DNA from: Aedoeadaptatus acetigenes | GTDB lineage: Bacteria; Bacillota; Clostridia; Tissierellales; Peptoniphilaceae | Direction: 5' to 3' | Length of the DNA stretch: 64,000 bases | NCBI RefSeq assembly: GCF_025566985.1 | Contig: NZ_JAOQJD010000002.1 | Location: 62,001-126,000 of the forward strand | Part shown: positions 42,610 to 51,510 of the stretch, in pieces | Layout: the number at the start of each line of letters is the position of its first letter | How positions within the stretch are numbered: the first letter of the stretch is position 1 | Translations under genes and position numbers: made by a program | Notes under the pieces: model-generated | The model's database searches: none | What the model was told of the DNA's origin: nothing | Seen by the model: only the letters and a program-made list of their open reading frames with translations

Positions 42610-43938
42610 TTAGAAGGCGGGCTTTATGTCGTGATCCGAACGCTTCTTGCCCATGCCCATTTTGCCGCAAATCGTGCCGATGATGGCGCCGACGATGCCG
42701 GGAACGAGCCAGCTGAAGCCGAATTCCGCTAAGGGCATCTTGTCGATCAAATTGGCGGCGCCTTCGAAGGAACCGGTCATGTTAAAGATCGTGGTGATGG
42801 CGGCGGCAAGGAGGGTGCCGACGGCCATGCCGATAAAGGTGCCGTCATAGATCAATTTACGCTCAAAGATCATAATGAAGGACATGGCGATAATGGCGGG
42901 GTAGACGATGTCCAGTACCGGACCTGCCAAGCCGATAATGCCTTCGACGCCGACGAGGGAGAAGGTAAAGCTGACGAGGACGGATACGCAGACGACGTAT
43001 TCATATTTCCACTTGCCATTGGATACGGAGTTAAAGAAGTTTCCGCAAGCTGAGGTTAAACCGACGGAGGTGGTGAGGCAAGCCAAGCTAACTGCCACAG
43101 CCAAGGCTGCTTGACCCCATTTACCTAAGAGCAGTCCGACGCTGCCGACGAGAATTTCGACGCGAGTTGCATCGGGACCGAAGTGGGTGCCGCCTTGGGC
43201 GCCGACGTAGGTGAGTCCGCCGTAGATGAGGATTAAGAGCACCATGGCCAGGACACAAACTTTAACGATCATTTTTTGCTTTTCAGCCTTCGGCGCATCG
43301 CCGTAGCCTTTTCGAATCAAGTCGCCGGTTACGATGGCGGTACAGAGAAGGGATACCATGGCGTCCATGGTTTGGTAACCTTCTTTAATCCCTTGGGTAA
43401 AGTAGTCCGTGCCTTGTGCGGGAAGAATGGGCCCAATGGGCGAGATAATGGCTTTTACAATAATAATACCTAAGAAAAGCAAGAGAACCGGCGTAATGTA
43501 GTTACCGATAATGTCGATAACGCCTGTTTCTTTAATGGACAGTGCCAAGGTAATGGCAAAGAAAATAGCCGATGTCACCCAAATCGGGGCGCCCGAGAAG
43601 AAGGGAAGAATACCGACTTCGTGGGTTGTAGCTGCGGTTCTCGGAATCGCAAAGACCGGACCCAGACTGATCATGGCCGCAACGGCTAAGATCAAGGCGA
43701 AGGGGTAATTGACCCGTCGGCCTAAGTCGACGGCTTTACCGCCTGCAAAAATGGTGACGACTAAGGTAATAATGGGGATGATCGGGTCTGCCAAAAGGAA
43801 GCCCAGCATAACCGCTGTCCACGAGTCGCCTGCGTGGAAACCTAAATATGGTGGGAAGATTAAGTTGCCCGCGCCGAAAAAGATAGCGAACAGCGCGAAG
43901 CCAATGACCATGACGTCTTTTGTTTTACTGCTTTTCAT
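42610..43938 (-). CDS. brnQ: Branched-chain amino acid:cation symporter (copy 2)
   Basis: Paralogue of the gene at 40857, 442 residues, aligned along its whole length (FALFAIFFGAGNLIFPPYLGF, VDLGRRVNYPFALILAVAAM, IPRTAATTHEVGILPFFSGAP). Both copies keep all twelve segments, so both should be functional. They differ in loops and in the C-terminus (KKRSDHDIKPAF against DDHPDTGGF), consistent with divergence in affinity or control after a tandem duplication. The ATG follows GAAGGAGTGACTAA, with TATAAT about 38 nt upstream of the start. Confidence 0.93.
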   Translation of the reverse strand: MKSSKTKDVMVIGFALFAIFFGAGNLIFPPYLGFHAGDSWTAVMLGFLLADPIIPIITLVVTIFAGGKAVDLGRRVNYPFALILAVAAMISLGPVFAIPRTAATTHEVGILPFFSGAPIWVTSAIFFAITLALSIKETGVIDIIGNYITPVLLLFLGIIIVKAIISPIGPILPAQGTDYFTQGIKEGYQTMDAMVSLLCTAIVTGDLIRKGYGDAPKAEKQKMIVKVCVLAMVLLILIYGGLTYVGAQGGTHFGPDATRVEILVGSVGLLLGKWGQAALAVAVSLACLTTSVGLTSACGNFFNSVSNGKWKYEYVVCVSVLVSFTFSLVGVEGIIGLAGPVLDIVYPAIIAMSFIMIFERKLIYDGTFIGMAVGTLLAAAITTIFNMTGSFEGAANLIDKMPLAEFGFSWLVPGIVGAIIGTICGKMGMGKKRSDHDIKPAF

Positions 43939-44144
43939 TTAGTCACTCCTTCAATAGTTCAATACGTCATTTATTATACAGAATATTGAACGCGATCGCT
44001 ACTTTCGTGACGAAATAGAATGATTTATTTGTGAAAACCTTTATTCATGAAAATGATTTCATTTCGTTTCGCCTATTTCAGAAATATTTTTATCTTCCAC
44101 GAAACTTTAATTAGTTTTTATATTGTATATTGAATTTCGTAGTG

Positions 44145-44600
44145 TTAATTTCCCTTTTTTACTTTAGCATGGCGCGACGCCACGAGGATAATGGCGTCGT
44201 GTTCCAATAAAAGCGTGCCCGCTTCGTCTCGGGTGAAGGCGTTCACGTGGACGACGCCGTAGTCGCCGCCGCTTTTGATTTCGATTTTATCCACGACGAC
44301 GCTGGTATAAAGATCCACATTGGGATAGATGGGATTGACCCAGCGCAGGTGATCCATGCCGATACCGGCGACGACGCCGCCTCCGTCTAATCCCGTGGCG
44401 ACCCAGCGGCCCCAGGTGGCGCTGAAGCTGTGAAGGCCCGAGGCGATGATTCCGCCGAAGCGGCTGTCCTTCGCCGCCTCCGGATCCGTGTGAAAGGGCC
44501 GGTCGTCATAGGCCTGCGCGTAGTCGATGATTTCTTTTTCCGTCAGGGCGAAGGGATCCATTTGAAAGGTGAGCCCTTCCACGTAATCTTCTAAATACAT
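44145..44600 (-). CDS. MaoC-like dehydratase
   Basis: The 151-residue hotdog-fold protein carries the MaoC hydratase-2 motif: YDDRPFHTDPEAA (Asp and His) followed by FGGIIASGLHSFS. Members hydrate enoyl-thioesters, but many small stand-alone proteins of this kind have unknown substrates. It lies nine bases after mnmA on the same strand and is probably the last gene of the iscS-mnmA message. The ATG follows AAGGAGGAAAG. Confidence 0.85.
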   Translation of the reverse strand: MYLEDYVEGLTFQMDPFALTEKEIIDYAQAYDDRPFHTDPEAAKDSRFGGIIASGLHSFSATWGRWVATGLDGGGVVAGIGMDHLRWVNPIYPNVDLYTSVVVDKIEIKSGGDYGVVHVNAFTRDEAGTLLLEHDAIILVASRHAKVKKGN

Positions 44601-44609
44601 CTTTCCTCC

Positions 44610-45686
44610 TTATCCGCGGGAATCGACGATGGTGCCGCCGCCCACGACTTTGTCCCCGTCGTAACAGACCACGGCCTGGCCCTTAGCGATGGCGCCGTGG
44701 GGTTCGTCGAAAATCAGGGTGATATTTCCGTCTTTTTTGTCGATTAAGGTGGCGGAGGTCTCCACGCCGTGGTAGCGGGTGCGGGCGGTGACGTTCAGGC
44801 GATCCGTTTCGGGATAGCTTAGCCACTGAAAGTCCACGGCATCCAGCTCCTTCTTTTTCAGATGCTCTTTGTTTCCCACGACGACGCGATTTTTCTCCAT
44901 ATCCTTGTCGAGAACGTAGACCGGGTGGCCCGCCGCCACGCCCAGGCCCTTTCGCTGGCCGATGGTGTAGCCCACGGCGCCCTTGTGGCGGCCGAGAACG
45001 CGGCCTTCTTCATCCACAATATCGCCTTCGGCGTAGGTTTTGTTTTCCCTCCGCTCCAAAAAACCCTTGTAATCGCCGTCGGGGACGAAGCAGATGTCCT
45101 GGGAGTCGTGTTTTTTAGCGTTGACCAGGCCCGCTTCTTCGGCGATTTTACGCACTTCGCTCTTTTCCAATTCCCCCAGAGGGAAAAGGGTGTGGGCCAA
45201 TTGCTCCTGGCTCAGACTATAGAGGACGTAGGACTGATCTTTCTTTTCGTCCGGGCCCTTTAAAAGGGTGTAGCGCTTCAACTCATCGTCGTATTGGATG
45301 CGGGCGTAGTGGCCCGTGGCGATGTAGTCGCAGTCCAGCTCCTTCGCCCGGGTGTAGAGGTCTTCGAATTTTAAGTAGCGATTGCAGTCGATGCAGGGAT
45401 TGGGGGTCCAGCCCTTTTCGTAATAGGCGACGAATTTGTCGATGACTTCTTCTTCGAAGCGTTCGGAAAAATCGTAGACGAAGTAATCCATGCCGAGCTT
45501 CGCCGCCACCATGCGGGCGTCGTCGATGTCGTCAAGGGAGCAACAGGTGTGGCCGGTGTGGGCCACCGTGTCGTTTTCGTACAGTTTCATGGTAACGCCG
45601 ATGCATTCGTGCCCGGCTTTTTTCAGTAAATAGGCGGCCACGGAGGAATCTACGCCTCCGGACATTGCGACGAGTATGCGACTCAC
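44610..45686 (-). CDS. mnmA: tRNA-uridine 2-sulfurtransferase MnmA
   Basis: Adds the 2-thio group to the wobble uridine of tRNA for Lys, Glu and Gln. The 358-residue enzyme has the ATP pyrophosphatase loop SGGVDSS (9-15), first catalytic cysteine Cys98 with Cys101 (NPCIDCN) and second Cys199 (SQDICFVPDGDYKGF). A GTG at 45686 is the start; its last two bases plus the next form the TGA stop of the cysteine desulfurase gene (GTGA overlap). The frame reads on upstream inside iscS as an Arg/His-rich shadow. Pairing with its sulfur donor in one operon is common in Firmicutes. Confidence 0.95.
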   Translation of the reverse strand: MSRILVAMSGGVDSSVAAYLLKKAGHECIGVTMKLYENDTVAHTGHTCCSLDDIDDARMVAAKLGMDYFVYDFSERFEEEVIDKFVAYYEKGWTPNPCIDCNRYLKFEDLYTRAKELDCDYIATGHYARIQYDDELKRYTLLKGPDEKKDQSYVLYSLSQEQLAHTLFPLGELEKSEVRKIAEEAGLVNAKKHDSQDICFVPDGDYKGFLERRENKTYAEGDIVDEEGRVLGRHKGAVGYTIGQRKGLGVAAGHPVYVLDKDMEKNRVVVGNKEHLKKKELDAVDFQWLSYPETDRLNVTARTRYHGVETSATLIDKKDGNITLIFDEPHGAIAKGQAVVCYDGDKVVGGGTIVDSRG

Positions 45687-46792
45687 GATCTCTTCCCTTC
45701 TATTATTTCTCTTAATGCGTTTAAAAAAGCTTCCACTTCGTCCATGGTGTTTTCCCGCCCCAGGGACAGGCGCATGGGCGCGCGGTTCCTTTGATCCACG
45801 CCCATGGCCTCGAGGACGTGGCTCTTTGTGGCGGCGCCGGCCTGACAGGCGCTTCCCCCGGAGAGGGCGAAGCCGCGGCGGTCCAGCTGATACAAGAGGA
45901 CGTCTCGGGAGATGCCCTCCACCATGGCGTGGGTGATGCGGCCGTCGGCGGCGGGGACGGTGAGGGTGACGCCGTCGATTTCGGCGAGGCCTTCCCGCAA
46001 ACGGCTTGTCAGGTGGCCGATGTGCTCGGCGTCTTCTTCCCGGCGGGCCTCCGCTTCTTTCAGTGCCTCCACCATGGCGCAAATACCCGGCACATTTTCC
46101 GTGCCGCTTCGAATGCCCCGCTCCTGACCGCCGCCGTAGATGACGGGCTCCAGCTCTTTTCGCGTTAAGAAGATCCCCACGCCCTTGGGCCCGTAAAATT
46201 TATGGCCGCTCATGGCCACGGTGTCGGCGAAGGCGTAGGTATCCGCGGGGCGGTGGCCCGCCGCCTGCACGGCGTCCACATGAAAGTGTACGCTCTCGGG
46301 AAGGCCTTCTTTGATCTTATCCAGCGGCTGGAGGGAGCCCACTTCGTTGTTTACGGCCATAACGCTGACCAAAAAGGTGTCTTCTCTCACGGCGGCGAGG
46401 ATATCTTCGGCACGGACCACGCCGTTTTTATCCGGGGCGATAAAAGTAACCGCCACGCCCTCTTTTTCCAGGGCTTCGGCGCATTTCAACACAGCTTCGT
46501 GTTCCATGGCCGTGGTAATCATGTGGCCCGGGCTCTGTTTTCTGTTTTTGTAGGCGCTCATGATGGCGATGTTGTCGGCTTCCGTTCCGGATCCTGTGAA
46601 GAGGACGTTTTTCATGGAAAGGCCGAAGAGCTCCGCCACGTCCAGGCGGGCGCCTTCCAAGGCGTTTTTCGCCTCACGGCCCAAGCGGTGTTGGCTGGAG
46701 GGATTGCCGTAGCCTTCTTTTAACAGGGCGGTCATGGTGTCGATGGCTTTTTCGCTCATGGGACAGGTGGCCGCGTGGTCGAAGTAAATCAT
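45683..46792 (-). CDS. iscS: Cysteine desulfurase (IscS/NifS family)
   Basis: PLP enzyme of 369 residues that takes sulfur from cysteine and passes it to MnmA. It shows TGSGTEADN (66-74), EHE near 97, PLP-binding Lys198 (SGHKFYGPKG) and the mobile persulfide Cys316 in SGGSACQAGA. The short loop around Cys316 and its one-operon link to mnmA point to a tRNA thiolation role. The ATG follows GAAAGGAGATCC. No iscU follows, so iron-sulfur assembly is likely served elsewhere. Confidence 0.94.
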   Translation of the reverse strand: MIYFDHAATCPMSEKAIDTMTALLKEGYGNPSSQHRLGREAKNALEGARLDVAELFGLSMKNVLFTGSGTEADNIAIMSAYKNRKQSPGHMITTAMEHEAVLKCAEALEKEGVAVTFIAPDKNGVVRAEDILAAVREDTFLVSVMAVNNEVGSLQPLDKIKEGLPESVHFHVDAVQAAGHRPADTYAFADTVAMSGHKFYGPKGVGIFLTRKELEPVIYGGGQERGIRSGTENVPGICAMVEALKEAEARREEDAEHIGHLTSRLREGLAEIDGVTLTVPAADGRITHAMVEGISRDVLLYQLDRRGFALSGGSACQAGAATKSHVLEAMGVDQRNRAPMRLSLGRENTMDEVEAFLNALREIIEGKRS

Positions 46793-46803
46793 GGATCTCC
46801 TTT

Positions 46804-46832
46804 CACAAAAACAGCTCCTCGAAAGGAGCCGT
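46804..46832 (-). terminator. Intrinsic terminator after AlkD-like gene
   Basis: CGGCTCCT and AGGAGCTG pair around TTCG with TTTTT on the minus strand, just before the iscS ribosome site. Confidence 0.8.
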
Positions 46833-46836
46833 CATC

Positions 46837-47481
46837 TTACTGCAGGGCGCTCGCCCGCGCTTTCACAGCGGGGGGAACGCGGCGGGATTCTTTTATTTTC
46901 CGAATGGTCTTCTTGTGCACCGAAGCAGGTAGGGAGCCTTCTTCCAGTCGCCTTAGGACGGCCTCCGGTTCGTAAAGGGCGGCTTCGGCGAAGAACCAGG
47001 CCATGGCCATGTCCACGTAGTAATGGCCGCTTTCCGCGGTCTCCACGGCGTTCATGAGCCTTTCGGGATCTTCCTTCACATGGCGCAGGGCCAAGACGAT
47101 GCCCAGTCTGCGGCCGTAGGGCGCGGGGGATTTCATAAGGCGAATGTAGTCCTCGATGTAATCTCCCTTATAAAAGGCCCGCGGATCCAGTGCGTCCACC
47201 ACGGCCCAATTGTCCAAATAGGGCACAAACGCATCCATGGCCCGAATGGCTTCCTCGGCGGGCAAGCCGTTGATCAAAAGACTATGGAGGATATTTTCCT
47301 CGTAGGTCTCGTGGGGCAAGTCCGCGAGAAAAGAGCGGTCCACGCCCTTTGCCAATTTCCTCAATGCGGGCATGGGCACGCCTAAAATCGTCTCCGGAGC
47401 CACGGTGGGGATCAGTTTTTCCGAAAAGGCCTTGTGTTTCGCCGTGGCCGATGCCCTGAGGGCGGCATTTAGATCCTTCAT
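46837..47481 (-). CDS. AlkD-like DNA alkylation repair protein
   Basis: The 214-residue all-helical protein is a HEAT-repeat DNA glycosylase of the AlkC/AlkD class, which removes 3- and 7-alkylpurines. It shows the family blocks YLDNWAVVDAL (about 108-118, aromatic and acidic pocket residues) and DMAMAWFFAEAAL (about 164-176). It is slightly shorter than Bacillus cereus AlkD. Its ATG overlaps the stop of the preceding zinc-ribbon gene (ATGA), so the two are translated together, an unexpected pairing. Confidence 0.86.
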   Translation of the reverse strand: MKDLNAALRASATAKHKAFSEKLIPTVAPETILGVPMPALRKLAKGVDRSFLADLPHETYEENILHSLLINGLPAEEAIRAMDAFVPYLDNWAVVDALDPRAFYKGDYIEDYIRLMKSPAPYGRRLGIVLALRHVKEDPERLMNAVETAESGHYYVDMAMAWFFAEAALYEPEAVLRRLEEGSLPASVHKKTIRKIKESRRVPPAVKARASALQ

Positions 47482-48635
47482 TTCACCAGTTTATAGATAA
47501 TAACGAGAAGGATCAAGAGGGCGAGGGCGATAAGGACCGGGCTGATGCGGCCTTTTTTCGCCGGCGCTTTCGCCTCGGCTTCGATTTTCTTTTTCTCGAG
47601 TTTCACATCGTCCGCCGCTTGGATTTTTTCTTTCGGTGCTTTTTCTTCCGGCTTCGCTTCCGCTTTCTTTTCCGCCGTGCTTTCTTTTTGCTTGACTTGC
47701 GGCCTTTCCGATTCTTTTTTGAAGTCGTCGGCGGCTTGGATTTTTTCTTTCGGTTCCGCTTTCGCCTCTTCCGGCATAACTTTCGGCGCTTCCGGCTTTT
47801 CTTCTTTTACAGGTGCCGCTTCCTTTTCTTGCGCTCTTTTCGCTTCCTTGCCCTTGTGGCTTTGATGCTCAAGGCGCTTTCTCTCGGCGGCATCTCCGTC
47901 TTGGGCCTGTTTTCTCGCCGCTTTTTGCTTGCGCTTTAAGGCCTGTCTCTTGCGCTTGTCCATGGGCTTGGATAAGTCGATTTCCTCTACCTGCGCTTCT
48001 TTCGGTTCCTCGGGAGCTTCTTTTACAGCGGACTCTTCAACGGTAGGCACGTCCTCCACAACGGGCTCCTCAACGACAGGCGCTTCTTCCACGGCGGGCT
48101 CCTCAACAGCAGGGGCTTGTTCCGTAGCAGGCTCTTCAACGACAGGCGCTTCTTCCGCTTTTTCTTCCGCCTCTTCGGCAACAGGCGCTTCTTCTGCAAC
48201 GGATTCTTCTACAACCGGAGCTTCTTCTGTCGCAGCTTCCTCAACCGCAGGCGCTTCGTTTTCTTCCGCCTCTTTGGCAACAGGCCCTTCAAATGCATCG
48301 GCGGCTTCGATGGTTTCCGACGGTTCTTCAGTCGTATCTTCCGCCGCTTCTTCAGCCGCCTCTTCCGCGACAGGGGACTCCGTCTTTTCTTCGGCGGAAA
48401 CTTCTTCGACGACAGGCGGTTCTTCTTCCACCGATTCTTCTTCCACCGCGGCCTTCTCGATTTCTTCCGGGGCAGCTTCTTCCACGGCCGCTTCCGACGC
48501 TTCTACCGTCGGTTTTTCTTCCGCCGCATCCTCGTCCTCGGGCTTGTAACCCAGGGGATAGACCATGGGCGTCCCGCAGGACGCGCAAAATTTGACGCCG
48601 GGCTCATTATTATTTCCGCAAAAACGACACTTCAT
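47478..48635 (-). CDS. Zinc-ribbon, Glu/Ala/Pro-rich tail-anchored protein
   Basis: Order over 385 residues: zinc ribbon CRFCGNN..FCASCG (3-21); a long acidic low-complexity region (about 33-215) of repeats such as EEAPVVEEPA; a basic segment KPMDKRKRQALKRKQKAARKQ (about 223-243); a mixed Lys/Glu region with two EKIQAADD repeats (about 298 and 338); and one C-terminal membrane segment ISPVLIALALLILLVIIYKLVK. So the zinc ribbon and the whole charged body are probably cytoplasmic, tethered by a tail anchor. No enzyme domain. It may be a scaffold. The ATG follows GGAGGGAATGAA. Coupled to the AlkD-like gene by ATGA. Confidence 0.8.
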   Translation of the reverse strand: MKCRFCGNNNEPGVKFCASCGTPMVYPLGYKPEDEDAAEEKPTVEASEAAVEEAAPEEIEKAAVEEESVEEEPPVVEEVSAEEKTESPVAEEAAEEAAEDTTEEPSETIEAADAFEGPVAKEAEENEAPAVEEAATEEAPVVEESVAEEAPVAEEAEEKAEEAPVVEEPATEQAPAVEEPAVEEAPVVEEPVVEDVPTVEESAVKEAPEEPKEAQVEEIDLSKPMDKRKRQALKRKQKAARKQAQDGDAAERKRLEHQSHKGKEAKRAQEKEAAPVKEEKPEAPKVMPEEAKAEPKEKIQAADDFKKESERPQVKQKESTAEKKAEAKPEEKAPKEKIQAADDVKLEKKKIEAEAKAPAKKGRISPVLIALALLILLVIIYKLVK

Positions 48636-48725
48636 TTCATTCCCTCCTTGACATAGTCCTTTGGATAGATCTATACCCGAGAGATGGCTATTTATTGCAC
48701 GAATGCCGAATATTAGGAAATAAAT

Positions 48726-49619
48726 TTATTTCTTCGCCGGTATCTTCAGAAGTTTTTCCACGGGCAATTGGGCGATGAGAATGGCCGCAAACAAGAGCGC
48801 ACAACCCAAGGCTTCCCGCCCCGTCAAAGATTCGTTTAAGAACAAAAAGCCCCCTAAGAGGGAAAATACCGATTCCAAGCTTAGGATCAAGCTGGCCGTT
48901 GTCGGGTCCGTGTGGCGTTGGCCCAAAATCTGCAGGGTAAAGCCCACGCCGCTTGAGAGAATCCCCAGGTACAAAATTGCCGGCAGGGCCTTGGCGTATT
49001 CCCCGAAGAAGGACGCCCCGGTGGGCAGAACGAAGAAGAAGGAAAGGATCGCCGCCGTGAAAAACTGGATGCAGCTCATGGCCACGCCGTCGACATCCTC
49101 GGCAAAGTAGTCGATGACGAGAATGTGCACGGCAAAGGCGATGGCGCAGAGAAAGATGAGGAAATCCCCGAGGCCCATGGAAAAGCCCGCGCCCTTTTGT
49201 ATGCTGATAAAATACAGGCCCACGGCGGCAATGGCCACGGCGAGCCAGGTCTTCTTGGAAATCGCGTGGCGAAGCAAAATCCCGCCCATGGGCACGAGGA
49301 CGATGTAAAGGGCCGTAATAAAGCCGGTCTTGCCGGCGGTGGTGTATTGAAGGCCGTATTGTTGCAGTGCCATGGCCACGCTCAGACAGATGCCGCAGCA
49401 AATGCCCCCTTTAATCGTGGCCCCGAGATCCTTTCCCACGCCTCTCAGTTTCGGAACAAACAGGAGAATCACGAGGAGGAAAAGCCCCGCCGCCAGGGAA
49501 CGGTGCATGTTTAATACAAAGGGATGGATGTGGTTCATGCCGGTTACCTGAACCACCACGCCCATGCCCCAAATAATCGTGGTAAGGACTAAGAGGAAGA
49601 TGGCTTGATTACGCTTCAT
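48726..49619 (-). CDS. EamA/DMT family transporter
   Basis: The 297-residue membrane protein has ten segments in two five-helix EamA halves (ILVLTTIIWGMGVVVQVTG; TGFITALYIVLVPMGGILL; SGVGFTLQILGQRHTDPTTASLILSLESVFSLLGGFLFLNE near the end). The last block is the EamA signature. It probably exports an amino acid or metabolite; substrate unknown. Its start overlaps the end of the thioesterase gene by 11 bases, so it is the last gene of a dinB-thioesterase-thioesterase-EamA run. Confidence 0.87.
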   Translation of the reverse strand: MKRNQAIFLLVLTTIIWGMGVVVQVTGMNHIHPFVLNMHRSLAAGLFLLVILLFVPKLRGVGKDLGATIKGGICCGICLSVAMALQQYGLQYTTAGKTGFITALYIVLVPMGGILLRHAISKKTWLAVAIAAVGLYFISIQKGAGFSMGLGDFLIFLCAIAFAVHILVIDYFAEDVDGVAMSCIQFFTAAILSFFFVLPTGASFFGEYAKALPAILYLGILSSGVGFTLQILGQRHTDPTTASLILSLESVFSLLGGFLFLNESLTGREALGCALLFAAILIAQLPVEKLLKIPAKK

Positions 49620-50025
49620 CCTCTCCCCCCTTGTTCAGCACCACGCCGGTGGCGTGCATACTGAAAATCGCCTGGAAGCAGAGCTTGTCCTTTTGAAAGA
49701 AGTGCACTTCCACATTGTCGTTGACCTTGCCCCGCTTGTTGAAAAAGGCCTCAGCCACCACTTCCCCTTCGTAGAGAGGGGCGTGGTAGAAGCAGGAGGC
49801 GCTTTGGGTGACGACGACGCCTTCCCGGTCGCAGAGAATGGCGCTGATTACATCGGCCATGCCGAAGTGAATCATGCCCTGGCAGGTGCCGGCGGAGTTA
49901 ATGGCCCCGGGCCACACTTTCCATGTGCAGGTCATGCCCCCGTCCCGACGCTCGACGACCTTCAGTTCGGAATCGTCCATGAGGCGATGGTCCACGCTGT
50001 CTTGTAGGTATTCGTAGCGATCCAT
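49609..50025 (-). CDS. PaaI-like hotdog thioesterase (copy B)
   Basis: The 138-residue hotdog protein has the PaaI-type motif GTCQGMIHFGMADVISAIL (about 47-65), where the usual HGG-x-x-x-x-L-x-D/E is altered to QGMIHFGMADV. Such enzymes hydrolyse small acyl-CoA thioesters. It lies nine bases after a second hotdog gene and overlaps EamA by 11 bases. The two hotdogs are only distantly similar, so they are not a recent duplication. Catalytic competence of this copy is uncertain because of the altered motif. Confidence 0.78.
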   Translation of the reverse strand: MDRYEYLQDSVDHRLMDDSELKVVERRDGGMTCTWKVWPGAINSAGTCQGMIHFGMADVISAILCDREGVVVTQSASCFYHAPLYEGEVVAEAFFNKRGKVNDNVEVHFFQKDKLCFQAIFSMHATGVVLNKGGEDEA

Positions 50026-50034
50026 AGTTCCTCC

Positions 50035-50445
50035 TTACTCCATCTCGATTTGTTCCGCTTGCGGCATATAGGCCATGTCGAACATGCCCTTGGCACAGAG
50101 CTTGCCGTTTTGGGTCACTTCCGCTTCCATGACCGAGGTGTATTTACCTACTTTTTTAAAGTCGGCGCGAATGTAGGCGTCCCCTAAGAGAACGGAGCGG
50201 TAGTAGTAAAAGTTGACGCCTCGGGTGAGCAGGTGGTTGTTCCGCAGGCCCAGCGCCGCGCAAATGGCGTCGGTAACGGAATACACCGCCCCGCCGTGGG
50301 CGATGTCCGCGGGATTTAATACCGTCTCGTCCACATGCCAGCGGGCGTAAATCGTATCGTCCGTATGCTCCAAAATCGTGAGATCAAAGAGGCTCGTAAA
50401 GCGCTGAAAAATTTCCCGCACTCTCTCTTGTCTCCATTCTTCCAT
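50035..50445 (-). CDS. PaaI-family hotdog thioesterase (copy A)
   Basis: The 136-residue protein has a full PaaI motif: NPADIAHGGAVYSVTDAICAALG (about 50-72) with the HGG and downstream Asp, plus the tail GKYTSVMEAEVTQNGKLCAKGMFDM. It likely hydrolyses an aryl- or acyl-CoA thioester, perhaps as housekeeping. The start ATG follows TAGGAGGTGCAGA, ten bases after dinB. Confidence 0.85.
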   Translation of the reverse strand: MEEWRQERVREIFQRFTSLFDLTILEHTDDTIYARWHVDETVLNPADIAHGGAVYSVTDAICAALGLRNNHLLTRGVNFYYYRSVLLGDAYIRADFKKVGKYTSVMEAEVTQNGKLCAKGMFDMAYMPQAEQIEME

Positions 50446-50455
50446 TCTGCACCTC

Positions 50456-51487
50456 CTATAAAAAACGCAGTTGCCTGCTGTAATTTTCTTCCAATGCGGA
50501 CACGCTCAGGCCCAAGAGGCGAAGCTTCTCGCCGCCGTAAAGGGAATCGAAGAGGGCCTTGGCCTCCCTATACAATGCCTTTTCCCCTTCCACCGGCTCG
50601 GGGAAGGTCTTGGACTTGGTGTGGGTGTCGAAATCCCGCGTCTTGATCTTCACGGTCACCGTGTAGCCCACAATGCCCTTTTTCTCCATGAGAAAGGCCG
50701 TTTGCCGCGCCGATTCCATAAGCCGCTCCTTAAAAAAAGCGCGGCTTCGGGTCTCGGGGAAGGTCTCTTCCGTGCCGATGGATTTTCGCTTCCTGCCGGG
50801 CTCCACGAGCCTTAAGTCCACGCCCCGCACCCGGTCGTAGAGCTCCGTGCCCATTTTGCCGAAGCTCTCCTTGAGAAAATCCCGCTCCAAAAGGAGCAGA
50901 TCCGCCCCGGTGTGAATCCCGAGTTCACGGAGCCGCGCCGCCGTCTTCTTGCCGATGCCGTGGATCTTTGAAATGGGAAGATCCTTGATGATTTCCCTCC
51001 CCCGCGCTTCGTCGATGACCGTAAAGCCCGCGGGCTTGTCCATGTCCGAGGCGATTTTTGCGAGAAATTTATTGTAGCTCAGCCCGCAGCTCATGGAAAG
51101 GCCGAAGCGCCGCGCCACTTCCCTCTGCATGGTCTTCGCCAGTGCGGCAGGATCCTTGGCGCCGGTAATATCCAAATAGGCCTCGTCGATGGATACCTGC
51201 TCCATTTTGTAGCCGTAGTGCTCCAAATAGCCGAAGACCTTTCGGCTCACCTCGCCGTAGACGCCCTTTCTCGTCGGCACCACGATGAGATTCGGGCACA
51301 GGCTTTTCGCCATAAACATGGGCATGGCCGAGTGCACGCCGTATTTTCTCGCCTCGTAGCTCGCCGTGGTCACGATGCCCGAGGGATTTCTCCCGCCCAC
51401 GGCCAGGGGCTTGTTTTTCAGAGCGGGATTCAATAAAATCTCAACAGAGGCGAAAAACGCATCCATATCCACATGTAAAATGTCCAT
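50456..51487 (-). CDS. dinB: DNA polymerase IV
   Basis: Y-family translesion polymerase of 343 residues. Catalytic acidic residues are seen in ILHVDMDAFFASVE and in VSIDEAYLDITG; KPLAVGG, the YEARKYGV finger block and the helix-hairpin-helix DLPISKIHGIGKKTAARL follow, then the little-finger domain. No beta-clamp motif is obvious at the extreme C-terminus (SRQLRFL may serve, as QLxLF-like). I start at the ATG at 51487 (MDILHVDMDAFF) after GGTGATGCAT; upstream frame runs into an antisense region of the HAD gene. First gene of the dinB-hotdog-hotdog-EamA run. Confidence 0.93.
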   Translation of the reverse strand: MDILHVDMDAFFASVEILLNPALKNKPLAVGGRNPSGIVTTASYEARKYGVHSAMPMFMAKSLCPNLIVVPTRKGVYGEVSRKVFGYLEHYGYKMEQVSIDEAYLDITGAKDPAALAKTMQREVARRFGLSMSCGLSYNKFLAKIASDMDKPAGFTVIDEARGREIIKDLPISKIHGIGKKTAARLRELGIHTGADLLLLERDFLKESFGKMGTELYDRVRGVDLRLVEPGRKRKSIGTEETFPETRSRAFFKERLMESARQTAFLMEKKGIVGYTVTVKIKTRDFDTHTKSKTFPEPVEGEKALYREAKALFDSLYGGEKLRLLGLSVSALEENYSRQLRFL

Positions 51488-51510
51488 ATGCATCACCAAT
51501 CTACTATAAC

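Noticed and set aside
45687..46082. N-terminal extension of MnmA
   Set aside because: It is an Arg/His/Pro-rich shadow inside iscS; the GTG at 45686 starts right at the conserved MnmA N-terminus.
47545..48656. Several long Ser/Ala- or Phe/Arg-rich frames on the plus strand
   Set aside because: They mirror the Glu/Ala/Pro repeats of the minus-strand zinc-ribbon protein and have no ribosome sites.
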